From Hyaloperonospora brassicae (Eukaryota > Oomycota > Peronosporomycetes > Peronosporales > Peronosporaceae): 64,000 bases of DNA. The stretch is taken from the NCBI GenBank assembly GCA_947650285.1, contig CANTFL010001106.1:22211-86210 (forward strand). Direction: 5' to 3'. The position numbers were made by a program, and so were the translations under genes. Positions 33,001 to 46,954 of this stretch are shown piece after piece. The stretch's first letter is position 1, and every line of letters starts with the position of its first letter. The notes beneath the pieces were generated by a model. It ran no database searches, had not been told where the DNA came from, and saw nothing but the letters and a program-made list of their open reading frames with translations.

Positions 33001-36000
33001 ATTTAGAATTTGACCTAATATAATATAGGGAAAAGATACATTATCTGGTACTAGCGTACCTAAAAGAGCTTAAACAACCAAAAAGACTTATATCGAGTTT
33101 ACGAGTGAGCTCTTATAATATTGCTTGTGGCTCCAGGGCGATTAATATGCTCAAAGTTGTATTAGAATCTTAATTAGACCTGCATACCGCTTCGTACGTT
33201 ATTGGTATCGTTGTTAAATCTAAAAAGTTTTTGATACGGACTCATGCCCGTCACATAGACGGTAATATCTGGCAAAATTGCTTATAAGAGGCTACGAGAT
33301 CGCTTATTGCAAAGCATTGCTTATATTAGAATCAAATTCCGAACATACGGTCTCGCAGATTGATGGCGTAAGAAAGAAGCTGGCATATAAGTCTTTTCCA
33401 CTTCAAAATCTGAGCTCATATTACCTATATTTCGACTTTGGTTAGATAAACAAATTGTCATACACGATGAAGCCTACAGGGCTATTGATACAGGTGAGAT
33501 AATTCCGTTGCGAACAATCGTTAATTAGAATATCAATGAATATAATTTAAGAAATCGAAACGTCATTTATAAAATATCGGATAATTTAACGCTAAATACT
33601 ATGGTAAAGTTTAAACTGATAATGAAGAGATATACTTCTAATCACCGGATTAAATAGAGGCTGCTAGCTTCTTAAACGCCATAAAGTCTCTTGTATAGCC
33701 TTCTACTGCCATTCTTGTATACAAAACTTTATATAGTATCTTAAATTTCAGACCAAATATACAGTGATATTACCTTCAAGCTCATCATGTCGTGAGGTAC
33801 CTAGCGGAGAAAACGTCTTGCTCTATCATCTTATAATTCGGTTTAACGCTGCGATGCAGCAAAGGATCACACTAATCTGATGTAATCTGGTTGCGGATTT
33901 ATTTTGTGACCAGTGCTTTCCTAATGGGAGACTGTTAAAGATCTATGAGTTTTAACTGTAGGATTTTGTCCTCCACATCATCAATAAACATTATAAGCAA
34001 TGTTTCAAGCACTTTATGATAGTATGAAATAAAAAAGACATATGTGTAGACCCGGTTACTTGATAAATAATGAGCAACCGAAACAGACGGTTTGTCTGGC
34101 ACCAATTTGTACAATTTTAAAACTCACGTAGGTCGGGGCGGGCGGCGATTTAGTTTCCATTTTACTAGATACAGATTCATTTGTTTCTTTTTTATGTGTA
34201 TGTGATGCAGCGATCTCACGTTTATGTCCGTTTTATGCTGGCGTTGTTATAAGGTGTTTCCGTAACAAATCATATTATTGTGTGATAAATGCAAATAACA
34301 AATTTATTTATAATGTATGTGTATATTACCTGGCTTAGCGATATTAAACTATCACCTGCCATAACTATTGTGGAACAACGATTTTGTCTAGTAAATACGT
34401 CGTGACATCGACTTTTTAATCAGTTATTGTTGCTGCACGCGAAAAAAGATGGCGGGCGAAGATTTTACAAAGAAGATTGTAGTTTAATATTGTTTTAGTG
34501 ACAAAGAGATTGGTATTTTTTACAAATCCTACCAATATTGGTAATTTAAATATCCCTTATTCTTCACCTTTTTAACAGCTCTCTACTTTGCGCTTGTTCC
34601 AATCTTAGCTGCACATGACGGTCGGGTCGGAAGCTCATAACGCTTTGTAAACCTATATATAAGGGCCAATTAGTGAGTGGTAAAGGGGAATCCGTCACAA
34701 CATTATGAACGAATTTGCATTATTGATGGCAAGTAGGCGTAAACTTAACATTTGACGGTGGCTCCTTATATGTTTTTAGCGTTATTTTGTCAAGTCCTTT
34801 TTATAGCGGTAATTAGGCACGGCACGTGAGCGACAGTCTTTTTAAAGTGAGAGATTACGGACGGAACTAACAGGAATGTACCCCTAGATATGCGACGAGG
34901 CAACGTTCGTAGTAAAATCGCGATGCTTATAAGTATTCGGTTAATCATTAGTATCCTAGCTAGAATCGTTGTTCGAAGTTCAATGCAATATTAAATCACC
35001 TACAAGTGTCAAATATGACTTAGAAACCCTTTAACATCACATAGGTCATAGACTTGACGTAATCGCAACGTGTTCGGCGCCAAAAAGCCATTAAGGATAC
35101 TTTAGTAGTGTCAAGTTATCAAATACGTTTATCAATAGATTATAACAATGTGACAGCTGTAGCCACATCAAGATTTATGGTAAAATAAAGTAAAAATCGA
35201 GAGGTTTCGGTTTAGTTAAGTTGTATCAACAAGACAGTAGTAGATGGACTGTTCATTTGTTAGAATATAGAAGTAACCATTGCGTGTGCACAAGTAATAA
35301 GTCCCTTCTAGGTCATCAATTGGACTAACGATTACCTGAAAATGCTATATATATCCTTAACACTTCATTTTAATATAAATGATGCAGGAATCTACTTACG
35401 CGCTTAGGCTTTGTTTGCAACTAATTAATTCGAATAAATCAATATAACCGGCTCGTGTTAAGTCGAGTTTTGTCGCAACTGTTTCTACAACGTTTATAAC
35501 TAAATAAGTTTTGATGTCAGCTGTAATACGGCCGTAATTTTAATCAAGACATCAAGTATATATAGGCAACGCGAATTGATGATAATGGGTCGTTCAAGTC
35601 GATTAATACTAGTAACCAACACCTCCTTGTTTTTAAGGTAATAAATGTTCATTTCCTCAACAAATTCATGAGACTCCAATATTATGCATTATCTAATATC
35701 GCCTATCCTTCTTCTAGTTTGCGGTTCTTTTATACTTGGTATATTATGTTTTTCCTGTCCTGTAGTCTATAGTTTATTTTATCATCTACATAACGCAAGT
35801 GACGAAGTGACGTGTAATGTAACGGTTGGGGTGGCTGAGGCTCCGATTTACTCACGACGCTAGTGACTCAATTATTAAGCTAAGAATACTTTTAATGTGC
35901 AATATACAAGTTAAACACATCACGACGACTTAACTTTAAACGCAAATATTGTTTTAGGGAGCCTGAACAAAATTATTTTGCAAATATCTCAAGCCGAAAA

Positions 36001-39000
36001 TTGTCCTTATTGACTTTAATGCTCGAGCGTTGTGAAAAAATACGAAGTTTTTATTATAAACACGTGCTAACGATGATGCTTTTTTAAAATAAAAATATAT
36101 ATATTCTTCTACACAAAGGATAAACGTATCCGATGCATCTACATATGAAACATATTACATCTAAATTGAAAAGCTTGTTGTTTATTTATTATAGACAACG
36201 AGCAACAATTTAAACCCTCATCACATGGTCAAATGATTAAATTTTAACAATAAGTAACTCCTCAGTTTGTATTGCTAAGTCGGTAATATTATAACTGTCT
36301 CCGCGCTATTCTTTTACATATTATATTAAATGAAATATCAATAGATGGCTACGAATAAATGCAGAAATTAACACTTAACACACCGCTGCGAATGATGGGT
36401 GTCCGCAAAACGTATGCAACGATAACAGCATTATAATCAGATAATACTGATAGCCGGACCAGACCTTTTTGATATATGGCCTAAACTTCAGCGTGACCCC
36501 CCTATTAGACACACCAGACGCATTAAGGCGACTTACGGCGAATTACGTAAACGCACTGAAGTGTCTGGGCAAGAGATACGCTGTAGGAGCCGCGTTGATT
36601 GGCGGAAGCCAATGCATTAAGATTGTAATTTAAAAGCGCGGCGTATAAGGGTACAGAGGAAGCGGTCAGCCATGATGTAACATCATATAAATGTGCAAAA
36701 AGCCTCAGCACCAATCGAGTCCTCTGCAAGTGCGTGTGACATTATAAAATCATTAAACATGATGATTTTAGTGATAAGAGTAGAGAAAGTCATCAATGAT
36801 TGCATTCTTTACTCGTATATCAGTGAGCCTTTTTTATGTAAAATGGTCGGTTAATACATACAACAGGATTATGCATTTCTAACACTTTAACTTTTAGACT
36901 GTCTCGATACGCTGTTACTGAACTACTCGTGTTTTCTTGTCTTTTATACCGACCTTTGCAATCCACGAATATGTGCTGCAGCAAGTAGTAGATATTTACT
37001 TCAACTCATACATTTGTCGTGCTTTATCATGCCTATGTAAAAGTACTTGCTGTCGATTTCTCATCCTTCACTACAGGCACAATCTGACTTTCGAATCATA
37101 CTATCGTGCTGTTGCCATTTGCGTACCTTGTTTTTGCAATCCGTTGGATCTTGACTGAGGCAATCTATTGCAATTTTGCCAATCAATGTGTATTTCGGAC
37201 CGGCAACAGCTTGCCATCGGTGTAATTTACTGTATCGTTGCGTGACCTTGGACTACCTGACGACCTATATCTAGATCGTATAATGTCCGTACCAGCCCTC
37301 ATCCTCGAACGAGCCTTAAAAAAGGAAGCATAAATAGATTTCGTGGTTCACTGCATGATAAGGTTATTATCAATTTTCTGGTCTTTCGTCGTTTCTTTTA
37401 AGATCCGGATTTTCTTTTTAGACCATTTAAAGCTGGCTTGTTCTAGTGAAGTCGAACGAAGTCGTGATCGTTGATGCCATCTATAAGCGTAGATACTTCG
37501 ATTTGAATCATTTTCCGGTAACAGCACTCGAGGCGCGGAGATGAATCAATTTACTTTCTCGGACGGTTAGCTACAGCTCTAGCTCTAGCTCGAAAAGCGT
37601 CAGAGCATTTACGCGTATGTCTCCGTGGAGGGGCGAAAATTGTAATACTAAAAGATTTCTGGTTTCCAATGTCACTTTAAGGACATCATCATCAAGTATG
37701 GTGATAACGACTTATTCAAAAGTGATGAATACTAGCTGTTAATAATATTTGGATCCAACCAAGACACTTGCGCAGCCCTCAGAGAAAGTTTAAGGTAGGA
37801 TAACGCCAAAATTAGTTTCCTATTTAAATTCAATCCGTTCTTTATGTGCTTTCAATTTCATATAAAAGTAAAAGGTTTAGCTAAACATCTTTAATAGGAA
37901 CCTCAGTATGCTTCCAATTGTTTATACTGCAAAATTGCGTTGCTTCTTCAACATTAACCTTACGAAGCCGTCCTATGTAAAGTATTCTTTCTCAAGAATA
38001 CTTTATTGAAGTGCGACGTGTTTAAGCCTTTAATTTTTGACCTGACCAGGAATTAAAAAGACAAAGCCATAAGTCGTCTTGCTGCTTGAAAATACCAGTC
38101 CGCGCTGCGTGGGGAAATATAAGAGCCAGCTGACCAAGATGGAGACTATTGTAATAAATATTTTTCAATAGAACTATAATTGCTGAATAACATGCAATTC
38201 GAACACTATTTCGCTTCCGCCTATTTAACTTTACGTCCCAATCGCAAACGGCTGATCCCGGAATAATCTCCAACTTCATGCTTAAGTAGAAGGCGCGCTA
38301 TAGTTAAGTACACCTCTAAAGAAGTATGAAGTCACTATTGGTCACCTTTCTTAAGCCTAAAAACAAGCTCACAATTCACCAGGCAATTAATAAGCTCGTG
38401 TGGCCGTCAAAAAGGACGCCGAACATGCGACCATTCGCCATTAGTGGGAAAAGACCCGGATTCTTCGCGCTCGAGGTCGGATATTCGTTAATAATTTTCT
38501 CAACACCGAGGACGTTGATACGGATAGCTAGATATCAGCGTTAGTAGCAAGAAATAGCATGTCGGCGCCACAATGGACGCTGAGAGCTACCTTCATGACG
38601 ACGGCTATCTGTTTATCATCGGTAACCTTAACGATAAGTGTGTCTTATCTACGGTCTTGCCCGATTTAAACGTGATTGACGATAATGATGATTAAGGTGA
38701 TGACGAAAAAATCTAAGTGAAGATACCATAGGAATAGATATTGGAATCTAGGGAAGTTTCGCTGGATGGCATGCCCGAGAAAGGTGGTATATATGACCAG
38801 GCCACAATAATTTAAAAATTTACTTCGCCTCTTAGTGCTTGATCATTATGAGCAAGCCTGCCGCGTCGAAGAAGAAGAGCTAAGAAAGCTACTTTGTGAA
38901 AAGATAAAGCAGAAAAAGACATGCGGATTTTGGAAAATACAACTAGATATATTACCTCGTGCATCACATCAAAATTAGTGGATGCAGTGTTATTCCTCAA

Positions 39001-41733
39001 TAACATTAATACGACGGAACCCCGCCATTGGATTTTATTATCGTTATAAACTATTCGTAATAGTCGCTATAAATTTAATTTACAGAGAATAATTTTACCG
39101 CGTTGGTTGACTATATCATTTTTGTTTATTCCGGCTGATTGGATAGATAAAATAGTTAAGAAATATATTCAAAAATTACGCGTAATGGATGTATATCCAA
39201 ACTTGATTACATATGCTCGGGTCTTCATTATTGAGTATGCGTTTCGGTTTTAAAAGAACTCGTGATGTAATAAGCCTACCTGGTAATCTTTTGACTGGAT
39301 TTGCTGTCCTATAAACAATGATGATGATTTGATCTCGAACACTTTACTAATGCTAGACGACTGAATAACTGAAGGACTGTTGCTAGATATGCTTAAATTT
39401 TTTCTTTATTGGAGCTTTGGACGATTTGCACTGTTCGTGAAATAGGAGTTGATGATAATCAAAATTGTTTGATTTTGGTAAGAAGCGACCGCGTCGAAAT
39501 TTCATACGAGATCGCACTAACCATTTCTCGGTCAACATTATATTGAATCACACACAGATTATTTAGGTATTCAACTCGAACAAAACTCAACGCCTGGCTG
39601 CTTCCAATCGCAATTCAATTCTATTAGATGTTCATCGCAAATTGCATACCCTTTTTGATGATATTCCGTAAATTTGAAGATTCAACATTCTGTTGCGTCG
39701 ACAGGCCATATTGTAATGACTGTAAGCAGGTATGCTCATTCCTTATAGAGCAGCAAATAACTTTTATCGTAAATTGACGATCAAAAATCTTACCGTGAAT
39801 TTTCCTTCGTTTTTTTCGTTCCTAGTTAAGCAATAAATTATCAGCCGCCAGATGCACATATTCCGAAGTAACATTTTTTCGCATTTTCTGGCATGTCCCG
39901 TATTCCGAGGCCGCTCTCATCGAATCAATTTGGACTTTCAATATTTTTATATATTGATATTCGCTTTTTAATATTTCGACCCATGTAAAAAAATATCTGG
40001 GGATATCATTGGAATAAGATCCTTAATTTGAGTCTCTAATAAGCCGAACGATCATGCCATAAATTTTTAGGGCAGCACGATCTTTACAGATATAGAGCCA
40101 TTAAATATCATCATAATTATTTACTTAATTTGAAAAGAAGCCCATATATATTGTATTTATATTCCGAAGCTTGCCGACTAAAAACAACAATTCGCAATCT
40201 TCATTTGTTTGAATAGTATATTTCTATCGCTCGCAGATGCATATTTTTTGACTTTTAGAATCAGTCAATAAAATGATCATATAATTTTTTTTGAGCTATT
40301 GGCGTTATTAATTTCCTCATCTATAATATTACCGAAATCGTCTACCTATAACGTAACCCATCAATTTGATCGTGTCGGGTCACCAACCGCGTTTAATATT
40401 TTTGGTCCCAACATTCTTTAAAGGAGCCTCGACCGATATGAATTCCGCGAATAATTTAAACTCGCCATTATAGTAGGTTATCTTCTTTGTCAAATAAAGC
40501 AACCTCTAATAATCAGACGGCTAATTAATGAGAGGGCGCATTTGCTCTACCCCGACAAAGTGAATTCTTCCTTAAGTCTTAGAACGGGCCTCGTCCATAT
40601 TCGTCATTGCTTTATTTATGATGCTGTCGCTACTCTAAAACTTTTATTAACTAATACGGCCTTTTAACGCGGGTCTGATAAGTGAGGTGGTTAAATCAAT
40701 TTCAAAAGAGGATGACATTGAGTAGTGGGTATGTTCGCATCTGTATGCAGCCTTATATGTGCAAATTAGGTATCAGCATGGCACGAGAAGCGCAAAAATA
40801 GAAGATCAAAGCGCGAAGCAGCATGATTAATTATGCTATCGATTAGATCCAATTTAAGCAATATAATGGATGAAACAGGATAATTTCAACGCCGTCTAAG
40901 CGCACCAATTTTAATTTGGCTTTATCATGACAGCACATAAACAACGCATTAGTCCTTTCACATGCAGCGTGTAGACAAATAGATGACAAGGCATTATAAG
41001 GTTATTAACAAAAAAAATTTGTACGAAAGAAACAGGATCCTAATCCAAAATAAAAGATGTTACTCGCCGAAAATATCTACTTGACCGTATCGAATACGAT
41101 CTGTGTCATAACCACCTAGACTCACAAATTTTTGATCTCGACTGATTTACGACACAGTCACTTCTTATGAGACTTACGTATGTCATCTACGATCTCGAGT
41201 GTAAGACCCATGGATTGAGCGAATTCTAGAAATTGACCATCGTAATCGATTTCACGATCATGTCAGCCCATATTTGTTGATCGTTCGTCTTATTACATAT
41301 AATCTAGATAAATTCTCCTTGGTAGACGTGATTTAAGAAAAATTTGAGCAGGAAAATTTGGAGCTATGGTAGAGTGGCGATCGAACGCTTTTAAGACCCT
41401 ATCCCTCGACAGGCACTAAAACGACCAACTACTCGAGAGGACTCCATATTCATGTGATACGCTTCCTTCTTACCCTTGCTTACCCGTCGGTAGAGAGAAA
41501 AGCATTCTAAATACAATCACGTCGAGGTATATCTAACCTTGTTAGCGATGGGATGATGATCGTGTGAAAACCTTCACACGACCACGGCCATACTTGTATG
41601 GTATTCGATAAAAAGTACCCGGTCTCGGCAAACTCGCCTTGCCCAGTTCGTAGATGCTTGATCCGCTTGACCTTCTTATTACTTTAGCCGACTTACGATC
41701 TTGTACCTTGTGTGGCGAAGCGAATAGAAATAA
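30012..41733. other. AT-rich gene desert
   Basis: Almost 12 kb with no frame longer than about 95 codons and none with a recognisable domain. A GC-richer island at about 38320-38800 contains a 72-codon frame (38326-38544, +; INKLVWPSKRTPNMRPF) and, in another frame, an Asp-rich stretch, which could be an old transposon relic. Between 39480 and 39900 short broken coding-like pieces also occur. No repeats of clear boundary were found by eye. Confidence 0.5.
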
Positions 41734-42868
41734 TGACGAAAATTGTGGGTCGTGCCAGCCGCATCAATCGCGAGATCAATTCTACTGGTGGAGTGCGCAC
41801 GGAGATGGGCCGTTGGCACGTATGATGAATTCAAACGACTGAGTGACAGAAAACGACTGTCGAAGTTATGCGGATTGATCTACCTAACGGTCAAGGAGGA
41901 GTATAGTCAAGGATCGACGACTGACCGATCACGATCCGCGATCAAGGGCTTGGATCACCAAGCTACAAGGACGGGATCACTTGAGAGTTGAACATCATCT
42001 GGATTACAGGATCGATAACGACAATGGAAGAGAGGTGAATAGAGAAGCAGGCTGGAGGAGTGGATCGTCTAGATCATCAAACATACGTGGTCTCAGAAGA
42101 GACGGAGATTCAACGGTGGATGCCCGATCAAAGACTCGAGAGACTGATCACGATCCATCCTGGGTGTTAAACGCTTGATATTGTGGGCACGTAATTGTGT
42201 GGACACAAAATTGGTGTGGACCACATACCGCGATCTACTACCCGAGCAATCCACCACGGAGCCATCCATTACCCAAGCGACCTAATATGAAGCAATCCAC
42301 TATCGAGCGATCCACCACAGAGCAATCCACTACCGAGCGATCCACCACAGAGCGATCGCTACCGAGCGATCCACCACCAAGAGATTCACTATGGAGCGAT
42401 ACAATACGGAGATCGCTACGGAGCTGTCCGTCACCCGATTACCTGATGTGGACTACGTGATACAAGAGGTGAATGACATAGACAGGCGATACGCAACAGA
42501 GATCTAGCGAACAGACATGCATAGTCATAGGATTTGGATTTGGTTGGTTGATATTAAACATAATTGAATTTGCAACGAAAGACACGCGTCAACTTCTCCC
42601 GGGAAGGAACTTTGGCCTCCCGTTAAATAGAGAGCGACCTGTGCCTATTCAAACTTTGCCTTCGTATTGTGTGTCCAGGCGGAACTTCGGGTCTTAACCC
42701 CCCCTCCCAACTGCGATCGGACGCAGGTAACCTTACGGTTCAGATTTAAGATCTCGAGACGGCTCAAATGGTCAGAAGGCTCGCGGATCAAGCATCACCT
42801 TTGATTTTAAACAACTCTGGGAGAGCGCCCAAGTATACACGCTATCGAGTGAAGAATTTCCACTCGAT
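41734..42868 (+). repeat. Gypsy A 5' LTR
   Basis: It is closely similar to 54230-55363 from about 41746 onward (tgggtc(g/a)tgccagccgcat); similarity fades over the preceding 12-30 bases, so the start is uncertain. It is rich in CGATC. Conserved blocks include agcgacctgtgcctattc and ggcggaacttcgggtct. Confidence 0.85.
42243..42425 (+). repeat. 15-base minisatellite inside the 5' LTR of Gypsy A
   Basis: About ten imperfect copies of gagcgatccactacc. The translated frame shows the 15-base period as repeated STTE(R/Q). Confidence 0.85.
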
Positions 42869-42908
42869 CCACACCCACGTTTGACCGGGTGAAGAATTTC
42901 CACCCGGT
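42844..42908 (+). promoter_or_regulatory. Two hairpins with different stems and an identical nine-base loop
   Basis: Hairpin 1 is atcgagtg / cactcgat (42844-42851 with 42861-42868). Hairpin 2 is accgggtg / cacccggt (42884-42891 with 42901-42908). Both have perfect 8-bp stems and the loop aagaatttc. The stems differ but pairing is kept, as expected for a structured RNA at the LTR/leader junction. The 3' LTR has a degraded version at about 55339-55363. Confidence 0.7.
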
Positions 42909-43740
42909 TAACCCCCACCCCCAAAACGGTCAAGTCAGCTTCAACTCAAGTCCACAAGGTAAGCAAGAATACACAGAGCACGGAATAGGGATATCCCCTC
43001 CGTTAGTTGGTCGTCCGGGCGCCAGTATAGAGTCGGGGTCACAAGGAGTTTTGATCACCAATACACCACAATGGTGCGCGTGACGGGATCTTCTGGTGAC
43101 TGGGGATATCACCGTGAGTCCTTAAGCGAGAAATTCGAGATGAAGTCTGAACCTAGGATAGAAGCGCCAGCAAAACAGTGATCGTCGCAGGCGCGTGAGA
43201 ATAAAGGATGTTCAGATCGTCAAAGCTTTGAGAGGGACTTTGACGACAAGAAAACAAAAGAGGAAGATCGGTCGCACGATCGGGAAGAAAAAAAAACAAC
43301 CTTCTCTTGAGATCTTTATGGGGGCCACCGCAGATCGTGCTGTAAAGCACGGTCTGCCAGATGATCGGTCTAGGGGAATCCTTAAACGGTTTTCATTTAT
43401 ATCAGATGTACCATCAGAAATATAAAGAAAGATGACTAGAGTTCGGAAGACTTCAAGAAGATGTCCGCGGTAAAACATGATCTAAATATCTACAAGGATA
43501 GGCAAGTGGAGATAAGATCAAGGCGGAGAAGATGGATCAAGACCCATAGCCAGTGGATCGCGAAATCAAGTTTAAAGATTGACGATTCGACAGAATTAGC
43601 CGATAATACGATTTGAAGGATCTAAAGAAGCTGTGCCGAGTGACCCTGTGCTTAATATGACCAAGCCAAAGCTGACCGGATCACTACGCGTGCCAATATA
43701 TGCACCTAAATTAACTTTAAACGTGTTGGAGGCTCTCTAG
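42909..43740 (+). other. Gypsy A 5' leader
   Basis: Non-coding leader between the LTR and gag. Its block at about 42940-43030 recurs, decayed, at 5685-5785. No clear primer-binding site beginning TGG was found directly after the LTR. Confidence 0.5.
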
Positions 43741-45440
43741 CTTCTAACTAACCTGCTAATTGAGGCGGGGATCACTGTTGGAACGTTCAATGCGCAAACT
43801 GTACTAGAGTGCAACCACGATCGAGTGGTCGCTGCCGGACAGTCGCTGTTTAAGACGTTAAGTCCGCTCATAGGCGCACGTGACCCCGTCGACTACCCGG
43901 CCCCGCTGATCGGCACCATGGATGAACAGATCACGTCTCGAGTTACGATGGATCAAGTTTTTACACTGATCAACGATTCCCCCATGGATGAGCACGCGGA
44001 ATCGTACCTTTATGCTTTAAAGTAGTCAGAAGAGGACTCGAATGTTTCGGTCGAGATCCAACGGATATTGCTAGGACCACAAGGCGCGGAGTATTGCGGG
44101 TGAAATATGGACGTAATGAGGCAAAGGCGCAATTGCAATAGCCACCGGCGACTCAGTTCATGAACATGGTGGAATCAAATTATGTTATTACTATTTTCGA
44201 CGAGTCATGAAGAAATATGAGCTAGAACAAGCCCGTATGAACGCCGGACGATCGCCCATTCACCAACCTGAACAGAAGCTTTACATGCCCGGAGTCGGTT
44301 GGATCGCGTCTTGGTAGATCGCATGACAATCCTCGTGAGCACCAAGACCAAGGTAATAAGAGATTATCACAAGTGGAAACGCCAGGGGCAGCGGATGGAT
44401 GTGGGTTCTCTAACTAAAGAATCCGGATGTATGCCATCGCCAAACTGAATGAGTAAGCCGGACGATAAAAGAATGAAGAACGATCCAGAAACCGGATCAG
44501 TAAGGTGAAGTCGGCGTTCCTACGTGATCAAGCTCCTGATGCGGAGAAGTTTCTGGTTTTCAGCGATCTTCTTACGGGACCGGCGCGTGAATAAAATAAC
44601 GAGCTCAGTCACTTGACGAGTACTTCGTGGAAGGCAATCCAGGAAGGCTTCATGACTAATTACGGGGGGAAGAATGACATTCCGGTTGGGGGACTATAGT
44701 ACAAAGCACTTGGGCGATCGGGCGAGACTCAATTAAAGTACTTGTACCGTCTGAATGCGGCCGCGATCCGAGCGAAGATCCTGATACAAGATGGACCGTA
44801 CGCTATCCGCAAGGAACATGTGAATCATTACATTAACACACTGGACGATCGCAAAATGGCTAGAAAGTTGACAATGTTACGCCTTAAAGATGCAGATGAT
44901 CTTGAAGCAATTCTGCAAGAATGCGAAAACATGGAAGTCCAAGAAGCTCACGCCTCAATGGGGTCGCAAAAAGTACGAAAGCATCTTACGTCATAAGCGG
45001 ACCAAATGCTAGCAAAACCAGCTCGGGATGTAAGAGCAATCCTCGTGGAAATCGAGAGCAGTGGATCATAAGTTGACTCCAACGGATCGGATACTGACTC
45101 GGATCAACGTATTGGGTACATAGCTGCAGCTGCTGATCGCGCTCAGAAGCCAGGAAACCCGATCGTCCAAATGAGAGATTCGATCAAGAGAAGCTCTACG
45201 ATCGTGAAAACCTGCAAACAGTGTGCACACACTGTGCGTCGAAGAGAATTGCCGATCACGGGTGTTAGAAGCGACTGCCGTGTCACTAGTGCGGACGAAG
45301 GGTCATCCTGCGGACAAATGGTAATACCTGTGTTCCGTATGCAAGAATATCCACGATGAAGGAAATTGCCCGATGGAATATTTTTACAAAATGATATGCT
45401 AGTGGTATGGTCCTACCAAGCATGCAGATATTTGCCGGAA
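43741..45440 (+). pseudogene. Gypsy A gag (capsid and zinc knuckle)
   Basis: Broken frame. From 44502 it reads VKSAFLRDQAPDAEKFLVF, then SWKAIQEGFMTNYGG, then YLYRLNAAAIRAKI and REHVNHYINTLDDRKMA with LRLKDADDLEAIL, which is the typical retrotransposon gag capsid core of oomycete Gypsy elements. Two stops interrupt it. Near 45325 a frame-shifted CSVCKNIHDEGNC gives a CX2CX3HX4C knuckle, one residue shorter than the usual CCHC form. Gag would form the particle and bind RNA in an active element. Confidence 0.75.
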
Positions 45441-45724
45441 CAATTTAAGAAGATGATAAATTAGAACGCTCGCCAGCTTGGAACCTGGTACAAGCCGAGC
45501 GTTCTAGGTTCTGCATATATGCATTTGTGGTGAGGAATTCGGTCGATGGAAGAGATGACAAGCATGATGATCTACAAAACACCTGTGATTTTTCAAACTT
45601 TCTGCGTTGCTGTTCGAGTGTTAGAAGACATGATGAGTACGCCTTGTTACCCACCAACATGGAACTTGTCTTAGCGCCCGGAGAGTCAAGGGGTCATTGG
45701 AAATTCCATGCAACAGGAAAATAG

Positions 45725-46190
45725 TTCAAGCAAGCTAAAGTGGTTGGAAAGATTAACAACGAAAACACCACAATGCTACTTGACTTGGGAGATAAATTCT
45801 CCATCGTTGACACTGCCTTTGCTCGTAAGGTAGGATGTGTCATCGACAAGAATCAAAAATAGGAGTGTGTGGGGATAGGTGAAAACACGTACATGTCCGA
45901 TGGACGTACCAAGTTCACGATCACCCTAAACGGATCGCTGGTGTACTATTTTGATGTTTGAGTGGGTGGTCAGGTCGGTCAAGAAGCGGTTTTAAATATG
46001 AATTTCATGGTACCCGCAGTTATACGTCTGTATTTAGCTGATGGGACGCTGGTATTGCCAAATGAAGTGAGAATTCACATAGCAGGACGCAGACATATGC
46101 ACGGATCGTCCATGCAGCCGATCGTGATCCCGGAAAAGCACTTGATTCTACCTGTCGGTAGATCGACAGAGATAGGGATCGGCAAAGCCA
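45725..46190 (+). pseudogene. Gypsy A aspartic protease
   Basis: Around 45772 the frame reads TTMLLDLGDKFSIVDTAFAR, corresponding to the retropepsin LLDTGAxxSI. The DTG triad is changed to DLG, so the enzyme is dead. After a stop the frame continues as GGQVGQEAVLNMNFMVPA and LADGTLVLPNEVRI, the C-terminal part of the protease and the following linker. Confidence 0.75.
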
Positions 46191-46954
46191 GTTCAACGCC
46201 AAGCTGTGGGTGAGGCGCGATCCAACGTGGATACCCACCGTACCAACCGGAATAAGTCGGATCAAGTACTTGTATCTGACAAATCTCAGCGATACAGAAG
46301 TTACCCTCGATCGCGGGCCGGCTTCAGCCTCGATTATGGCTGCCAATATGGTGCCTCGATACTCATTATACGTCTAGGTTGGATAGCGACGGTACAACGA
46401 GTGGTACAATCTAGCATTTGAAGCAACGACAGAAAAAAGGAAGAATTGTCACCCGAATACGCTAATTTGCTTGTGGATCACCCACTATACCCTACGCCTA
46501 AGAAGATTTTAATTCGATAGAAGGGAACAATGAGCCAACGGACAGCCCGATCCGAGACGAGGAAGTTGTTCCACGTGTGGAGCCACTACCACGTGTCGTT
46601 TACACGATAGAAGAGACGGGCAAATGCGATCGAGCACCCGGGGGGCCAATGGAAGGAGGTGAAACGAATGAGGAAAGGTATACCGATCGATCGCTTGACG
46701 GATCGCGTCACGTGATTGACGACCTACAAGAAGATCATCTATCAACAAGCGTACTGCCTGTGGTTAACATTATTCAAGAACAATGGACGATCGACGGAGC
46801 AGAGGATCAGTCCAAGAACGAGGCCGGACGTTCACCAGATGTGAAGATCGATGACGATCCATGCCCGGAGGATGATCGAATCGAGGAAGAAACGGATGTC
46901 TCTACCTATCGTCTGAAAAGTGGGGAATAGTACGTTCAAGACGTAGATAAACAC

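Noticed and set aside
42197..42460. Protein with STTER repeats
   Set aside because: It is the translation of the LTR minisatellite, not a gene.
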